Assembly: GCA_905207425.1 (NCBI GenBank)
Contig: CAJLLB010000068.1
Span: 1-10,097 of the forward strand
DNA from: an uncultured Collinsella sp.
Lineage (GTDB): Bacteria > Actinomycetota > Coriobacteriia > Coriobacteriales > Coriobacteriaceae
Reading direction: 5' to 3'
DNA length: 10,097 nucleotides
The notes under the pieces were generated by a model. That model saw only the letters and a list, made by a program, of their open reading frames with translations. It was not told where the DNA came from and ran no database searches. Below, one piece after another: positions 6,432 to 10,097 of the stretch. The position numbers were made by a program, and so were the translations under genes. How positions within the stretch are numbered: the first letter of the stretch is position 1; each line of letters begins with the position of its first letter.

Positions 6432-6508
6432 GTGGGTGTAGCTCAGTTGGCTAGAGCGACGGGTTGTGGTCCCGTAGGTCGAGGGTTCGAGTCCCTTTAC
6501 CCACCCCA
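6432..6508 (+). tRNA. tRNA-His (anticodon GTG)
   Basis: The cloverleaf folds fully: acceptor GTGGGTG (6432-6438) pairs with TACCCAC (6498-6504) with one G-U; the anticodon stem ACGGG/CCCGT encloses TTGTGGT with anticodon GTG at 6466-6468; the T arm is GAGGG-TTCGAGT-CCCTT. The discriminator is C73 (6505) and CCA is encoded (6506-6508). The base before the acceptor (6431) is G, giving the G-1 opposite C73 that histidyl-tRNA synthetase requires. It is the first gene of a two-tRNA transcript. Confidence 0.97.
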
Positions 6509-6530
6509 GTTCTTGCTTCGTGTTGATATC

Positions 6531-6606
6531 GGGTCGTTAGCTCAGTTGGTAGAGCAGGGGACTCTTAATCCCAAGGTCCAGGGTTCGACCCCCTGACGGC
6601 CCACCA
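6531..6606 (+). tRNA. tRNA-Lys (anticodon CTT)
   Basis: Acceptor GGGTCGT (6531-6537) pairs with ACGGCCC (6596-6602) with one wobble; discriminator A and encoded CCA end at 6606. The anticodon loop CTCTTAA carries CTT at 6564-6566, reading AAG. The T arm is CAGGG-TTCGACC-CCCTG. The first anticodon-stem pair (27-43) is G-A, a mismatch; the other four pairs are canonical, so the gene still looks functional. It starts 22 bases after tRNA-His and is followed by a terminator. Confidence 0.96.
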
Positions 6607-6615
6607 AGGCATTGT

Positions 6616-6647
6616 AAAGCGACTGGCTTCGGCTGGTCGCTTTTTTG
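6616..6647 (+). terminator. Intrinsic terminator of the tRNA operon
   Basis: Arms AAAGCGACTGGC (6616-6627) and GCTGGTCGCTTT (6632-6643) pair over 12 bp with two wobbles, closed by a stable TTCG tetraloop, and run into TTTTTT. It lies 10 bases after the CCA of tRNA-Lys. A textbook Rho-independent terminator. Confidence 0.92.
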
Positions 6648-6699
6648 TTGACCTTGCATGGGGTCGAACCCGAAAGGGCGCGGAGCTGAGTAATCTGCA

Positions 6700-6774
6700 C
6701 CGTGATTCCCTTAGGGAAACACGGCTAAAGCCCCATAAACGTGCTCTCCTTATGAGAATTATGCTCACGGGGCT
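6700..6774. repeat. Two adjacent hairpins in the gap after the tRNA operon
   Basis: First hairpin: CCGTGATTCCC (6700-6710), loop TTA, GGGAAACACGG (6714-6724), 11 positions with one A-A mismatch. Second: AGCCCC (6729-6734) with GGGGCT (6769-6774), extended on one side by GTG (6741-6743) with CAC (6766-6768). Both lie between the tRNA terminator and the 3' end of the flavoprotein gene at 6821, so on the minus strand they would be in its 3' untranslated region. Neither has a proper T-run, so termination is uncertain. They could be a transcript stabiliser or part of a small RNA. The rest of the 170-base gap shows no gene. Confidence 0.45.
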
Positions 6775-6820
6775 CGATGCATGTTGAGAAGTTGTGATCA
6801 AACTCAAAGTGAGAATCGAT

Positions 6821-8347
6821 TTAGTCTGCTCGATAGTGCGATCCGAGACTTTCGGTTCGCTTACGCATGGCTTTGACCATTTCCTGTGCTAGTTGAATCT
6901 GCGATTGCAGGCGGGCGAGGGCTGCGACTTCGCTGTCCTGGGCTTTCTGTGTGCTCAAGGTCGTTGCCTCTGTCTTCAAGCCCTCAAGCTCGTGTAGTGC
7001 CTCGGATAGGCCCGTCTCGGTGCGGTTGATCATGCAATAGGTGCTCATCGTGTGTTTAAGGCTGCGTGTCAGGTGTTCGGCGTCTGTTGTGGCAATGCCG
7101 TACTGGGGGAGGGTGATATCCGCCTTCAGGGCCGCCTCAGGCTCTTTCTGCGCTGCAAGGGCTGCCGATGCGCCCGCGATGCGTCCGAATACGATGCCGT
7201 TGGCGCTTGACAAGCCACCAATGCGGTCGGCGCCGTGCATGCCGCCTGTCGCCTCGCCGCAAGCGTAGAGGCCCTCAACGCCCGTGTGCGCGGTCTTATC
7301 GATCTTGATGCCTCCGTTAGCGGCGTGGGCATACATCGCAACGCGCATCTCGTCAGTCGGGGCGATGCCGTGCTCGTCTTGCAGCCAGGTGGCAAAGGTC
7401 TGCACAAACTCTGGGACATCCTCGCGGGGGAAGTCGTAGTGGAGTGCCAGGCCTTCGGCACCAGCCTGATCGATGACGAGATCGATAGCCCGGGAGGCTA
7501 AGCGTGACGTGAAGGGACCATATCCAGAGCGTTGCTCGAGCAGGTCGTCTAGCTTGTCATCGGCAATATCTGCCGGCTGGTCGAACTTGACATAGCGCCA
7601 GGTTTTCTCGTTGAAGACCAGGTTGCGCTTGGGCTCGATGAAGCCGGGCATCATTTGCATGAACTCTATATTGGTAAGCGATGCGCCGTGCGCCAGTGCG
7701 ATGGCCTGCGAGGAGCTGAGCACATCAGCCGACGTAAGGCTGCGCTCGAACAGGCCGCCTGTGCCACCGGCTGCGATGATCGTGGCCTTGGCAGCAAAGG
7801 GCACGATTCGATCTTCGGTGAGGTCGTAGAGCACGGTTCCGATGATTCTGCCGTTCGTGTCCTCAACAAGGTCGATAAGCTCATGGCGGGGGAGCAGGCG
7901 AATACCGAGCGACTCGATCCGGGTCGTCAGAGCGTCCTCAAGCGGCTTGCGGGTGAGGCCGCGCCACATGCGCGTCTTGTGGTCAAAGCAGGGGATAAAC
8001 TGCTTTTGCTGAGCGCTCTCAGCGCTTTGCGGACGCTGGAGCTCAACGCCCAGGTCTTGCTCGAGCCATTCAATTGCCTGGGGAATGCCGTGGACAAACG
8101 TCTGGACAAGCTCGGGATCGGCGACGCCGCCACCGACGGTCTGGATGGTGTCGATGAGGTCTTGTTCGTCGTCTTGGTTAACGGGTCCGATAAGCCCCAG
8201 GCCCCAGGTTCCGGGGAAGAAGCTCGATCCACTCATAGTCTTGCCGGCGCTTGCCACAGCGACGGTTGCGCCCGTGCGTGCCGCTTCGATGGCGGCACAA
8301 AGGCCCGCAATGCCAGATCCAATTACCAGTACATCAGTCGATTCCAT
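6821..8347 (-). CDS. FAD-dependent oxidoreductase, fumarate reductase / L-aspartate oxidase superfamily
   Basis: Flavoprotein of 508 aa. The ATG at 8347 is chosen because AAAGGAA lies 6 bases upstream; the extra 19 codons of the longer open frame show no homology features. FAD binding: DVLVIGSGIAGLCAA (5-19, Rossmann GxGxxG) and ATIIAAGGTGGLF (188-200). The C-terminal cofactor-binding segment is GVEGLYACGEATGGMHGADR (356-375). By memory alignment with SdhA/FrdA, His341 (HAANGGI) matches the HYxxGG histidine and Arg375 the HGANR arginine, but the QFHPT histidine is replaced (QMMPG, 231-235). The C-terminus (about 460-508) is helical, as in NadB and SdhA. There is no iron-sulfur or membrane-anchor subunit next to it and no nadA/nadC, so it is neither clearly succinate dehydrogenase nor clearly NadB. 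No signal peptide, so it is cytosolic. A soluble reductase or oxidase of unknown substrate is the honest call. Confidence 0.85.
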   Translation of the reverse strand: MESTDVLVIGSGIAGLCAAIEAARTGATVAVASAGKTMSGSSFFPGTWGLGLIGPVNQDDEQDLIDTIQTVGGGVADPELVQTFVHGIPQAIEWLEQDLGVELQRPQSAESAQQKQFIPCFDHKTRMWRGLTRKPLEDALTTRIESLGIRLLPRHELIDLVEDTNGRIIGTVLYDLTEDRIVPFAAKATIIAAGGTGGLFERSLTSADVLSSSQAIALAHGASLTNIEFMQMMPGFIEPKRNLVFNEKTWRYVKFDQPADIADDKLDDLLEQRSGYGPFTSRLASRAIDLVIDQAGAEGLALHYDFPREDVPEFVQTFATWLQDEHGIAPTDEMRVAMYAHAANGGIKIDKTAHTGVEGLYACGEATGGMHGADRIGGLSSANGIVFGRIAGASAALAAQKEPEAALKADITLPQYGIATTDAEHLTRSLKHTMSTYCMINRTETGLSEALHELEGLKTEATTLSTQKAQDSEVAALARLQSQIQLAQEMVKAMRKRTESLGSHYRAD

Positions 8348-8530
8348 CGGATTCCTTTCTCGTCCGGCGCATTGTCGCACGGGTGATCGGCAATGGGGCC
8401 GCAAAGACCCGGCAAATCGGTAAAGGGTAAATATGGCAGGTGGGCGTCATGGACGCTCTGACGCTCCATCTCTTCACATCTCGTATTTCGCCCCAGCTGA
8501 TATACCGGCATTAGCTACCCTGCGCCAGCG

Positions 8531-8568
8531 CAAACAAAAAGAGCCGCTACCTCGAAAGGTAGCGACTC
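8531..8568 (-). terminator. Intrinsic terminator of the NifU-like/GGGtGRT operon
   Basis: On the minus strand GAGTCGCTACC (8568-8558) pairs with GGTAGCGGCTC (8551-8541), 11 bp with one wobble around a 6-base loop, then TTTTTGTTTG. It follows the GGGtGRT stop codon by about 35 bases. It separates the operon from the flavoprotein gene downstream. Confidence 0.9.
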
Positions 8569-8603
8569 CAAAGCTCAACTATATGAGCATCGCGCGGGCG
8601 CGA

Positions 8604-9608
8604 TTAGGCCTTGAGGGCCTCCTCGACGGCGACAGCGCAGGCGACGGTGGCACCGACCATGGGGTTGTTGCCCATGCCGATGAGACCCATCATGTCAACG
8701 TGCGCAGGCACGGAGGAAGAACCGGCGAACTGGGCGTCGGAGTGCATGCGGCCCATGGTGTCGGTCATGCCGTAAGAGGCAGGGCCGGCGCCCATGTTGT
8801 CCGGGTGCAGGGTGCGGCCAGTGCCGCCACCAGAAGCGACGGAGAAGTACTTCTTGCCAGCCTCGATGCGCTCCTTCTTGTAGGTGCCAGCAACGGGGTG
8901 CTGGAAGCGCGTGGGGTTGGTGGAGTTACCGGTGATCGAGATGTCGACGTTCTCGTGCCACATGATGGCAACGCCCTCACGGACGTCGTCGGAGCCGTAG
9001 CAGTTAACGGCAGCGCGGGGACCATCGGAGTAGGGGATGGTCTCGACGACCTTGAGCTCGCCCGTGTAGTAGTCGAACTGGGTCTTCACATAGGTGAAGC
9101 CGTTGATGCGGGCGATGATCTGGGCGGCGTCCTTGCCCAGGCCGTTGAGGATAACGCGCAGCGGCTTCTTGCGAGCCTTGTTGGCGTTCAGAGCCAGGCC
9201 GATAGCGCCCTCAGCGGCAGCGAAGGACTCGTGGCCGGCCAGGAAGGCGAAGCACTCGGTGTCGTCGGAGAGCAGCATAGCGCCCAGGTTGCCGTGGCCC
9301 AGACCGACCTTGCGGTCCTCGGCGACGGAGCCGGGAACGGTGAAGGCCTGGATGCCCTCGCCGATGATGGCGGCAGCCTCAGAAGCGGACTTGGCGCCAC
9401 GCTTGACAGCGAGAGCGCAGCCGAGGGTGTAGGCCCACTCAGCGTTCTGGAAGGCGATGGACTGGGTGTTGTTGACGATCTCACGCGGGTTGAAGCCCTT
9501 GTCGGTGCAGATCTGCAGAGCTTCCTCGAGGGAGGCGATGCCGTTGTCGGCGAGGCACTTGTTGATCTTGTCAGCGCGGCGCTCGTAACCTTCGAACGTA
9601 ACAGTCAT
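8604..9608 (-). CDS. GGGtGRT family protein
   Basis: Protein of 334 aa belonging to the uncharacterised family named after its GGGtGRT motif, here GGGTGRT at residues 260-266 (8811-8831). Other strong blocks: GLGHGNLGAMLLSDD (102-116), FLAGHESFAAAEGAIG (122-137), ITGNSTNPTRFQHPVAGTY (225-243) and the C-terminal GLIGMGNNPMVGAT (308-321). Six cysteines are spread singly (18, 34, 64, 119, 203, 324) and do not form a CxxC cluster; His105 and His126 lie in the conserved blocks. No signal peptide or membrane span, so it is probably cytosolic. GGGAGG about 9 bases before the ATG is a strong ribosome binding site. It is 18 bases after the NifU-like gene, so the two form an operon. Codon choice is very uniform (AAC, ATC, AAG, GGC), suggesting high expression. 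Biochemical role unknown; the partner hints at iron-sulfur or cysteine chemistry. Confidence 0.88.
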   Translation of the reverse strand: MTVTFEGYERRADKINKCLADNGIASLEEALQICTDKGFNPREIVNNTQSIAFQNAEWAYTLGCALAVKRGAKSASEAAAIIGEGIQAFTVPGSVAEDRKVGLGHGNLGAMLLSDDTECFAFLAGHESFAAAEGAIGLALNANKARKKPLRVILNGLGKDAAQIIARINGFTYVKTQFDYYTGELKVVETIPYSDGPRAAVNCYGSDDVREGVAIMWHENVDISITGNSTNPTRFQHPVAGTYKKERIEAGKKYFSVASGGGTGRTLHPDNMGAGPASYGMTDTMGRMHSDAQFAGSSSVPAHVDMMGLIGMGNNPMVGATVACAVAVEEALKA

Positions 9609-9626
9609 AGTTATTTCCCTCCCTTT

Positions 9627-10097
9627 CTACTCGTGAACCGGGAACACGCTGGCGACGGAGTGAGTCTCCTCGTCGGTGCGCGGGTCGATGTACTTGGCAG
9701 CGTTCTCCCACTGACCATAGTGGCCCATAGCGCCAGCGATGGCCTCCTCGGGGGTCTTGCCGGCCTTGACGGCGTCGGTGAACTTGCCGAGGTTCAGGAA
9801 CTCGAAAGCGATGATCTCGTTCTTGTCGTTGAGAGCCATGCGGGTGACGTAGCCCTGAGCGAGCTCGAGGTAACGAGCGCCCTTGGCCTTGGTGCCGAAC
9901 ATGGTGCCGACCTGAGAGCGAAGGCCCTTGCCGAGGTCGTCGAGGGAGGCGCCCACGGGCAGGCCGCCCTCGGAGAACGCGGTCTGGCTGCGGCCGTAAA
10001 CGATCTGCAGGAAGATCTCGCGCATAGCAACGTTGATGGCGTCGCAGACGAGGTCGGTGTTGAGGGCCTCGAGAATGGTCTTACCGGGAAGGATCTC
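9627..10097 (-). CDS. NifU-like iron-sulfur scaffold-type protein (5' end off window)
   Basis: The frame stays open to base 10097, so the Met codon at 10025 is internal and the gene continues beyond the window; 156 C-terminal residues are visible, ending in TAG. The first visible stretch (EILPGKTILEALNTDLVCDA) with its single Cys resembles the later part of NifU/IscU N-terminal domains, where a cysteine ligand lies before the last helix; the two earlier ligand cysteines, if present, are off the window. What follows (AMREIFLQIVYGRSQTAFSE, GLRSQVGTMFG, ELAQGYVTRMALND) is longer than in plain NifU. I recall proteins annotated as iron-sulfur scaffold beside GGGtGRT genes in Clostridia, which supports the call. 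Alternative: a family with only distant NifU likeness. It is the first visible gene of the operon and shows the same strong codon bias. Confidence 0.6.
   Translation of the reverse strand, partial: EILPGKTILEALNTDLVCDAINVAMREIFLQIVYGRSQTAFSEGGLPVGASLDDLGKGLRSQVGTMFGTKAKGARYLELAQGYVTRMALNDKNEIIAFEFLNLGKFTDAVKAGKTPEEAIAGAMGHYGQWENAAKYIDPRTDEETHSVASVFPVHE

Noticed and set aside
6655..6730. A third tRNA on the minus strand, suggested by GGGTTCGACCCC
   Set aside because: The flanking bases do not form a T stem, acceptor or anticodon arm.
6369..6807. Short open frames through the tRNA genes on both strands (GVAQLARATGCGPVGRGFESL-like and WAVRGSNPGP-like peptides)
   Set aside because: These are well-known spurious translations of tRNA sequence; the cloverleaf structures explain the region.
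8348..8404. 19-codon N-terminal extension of the flavoprotein
   Set aside because: The ATG at 8347 has an AAAGGAA site 6 bases upstream and begins directly before the Rossmann strand; the extension covers that ribosome binding site.
8323..8511. 62-codon minus-strand frame upstream of the flavoprotein
   Set aside because: It overlaps the flavoprotein start in another frame, lacks a convincing ribosome binding site and shows no family signature.

Overview
The window is about 10.1 kb of GC-rich bacterial chromosome. The gene content (Rho with a long charged N-terminal extension, GGGtGRT protein, ROK kinase, VanZ-like protein, many AAAGGA-type ribosome binding sites) and codon use suggest a Coriobacteriia actinobacterium, most likely Collinsella or a close relative. 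This is inferred from protein resemblance, not from a marker gene. There is no sign of phage, transposon, CRISPR array or secretion cluster, and most of the window reads as core genome.

Layout, left to right. (1) 1-1767 (+): transcription terminator factor Rho, 5'-truncated by the window edge, followed by an intrinsic terminator. (2) 2081-3938 (+): a two-gene unit with a recognisable promoter and a possibly folded leader. It encodes an unrecognised 466-aa membrane-anchored, Ala/acid-rich protein and then a small VanZ-family membrane protein. The unit ends in a perfect 18-bp hairpin that contains the vanZ-like stop codon and looks bidirectional. (3) 4052-4942 (-): a ROK-family sugar kinase, fructokinase-like. 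(4) 5084-6265 (-): a class I/II PLP aminotransferase with its own terminator. (5) 6432-6606 (+): tRNA-His(GTG) and tRNA-Lys(CTT), as a small tRNA operon with promoter and terminator. (6) 6821-8347 (-): an FAD-dependent oxidoreductase of the fumarate reductase / L-aspartate oxidase superfamily, standing alone. (7) 8604-10097 (-): a two-gene operon of a NifU-like protein (5' end off the window) and a GGGtGRT protein, ending in a strong terminator.

The transcription units look independent; nearly every one has its own intrinsic hairpin. Three points deserve attention. Rho has an intact ATPase motor, but its primary RNA-binding pocket has lost the residues known from E. coli, and it carries an Arg/Asn-rich disordered tail in front. 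The NifU-like/GGGtGRT pair is a conserved-looking operon without an established function and is the best candidate here for an undescribed system. The lone flavoprotein keeps some but not all of the active-site residues of its superfamily, so its substrate is open.
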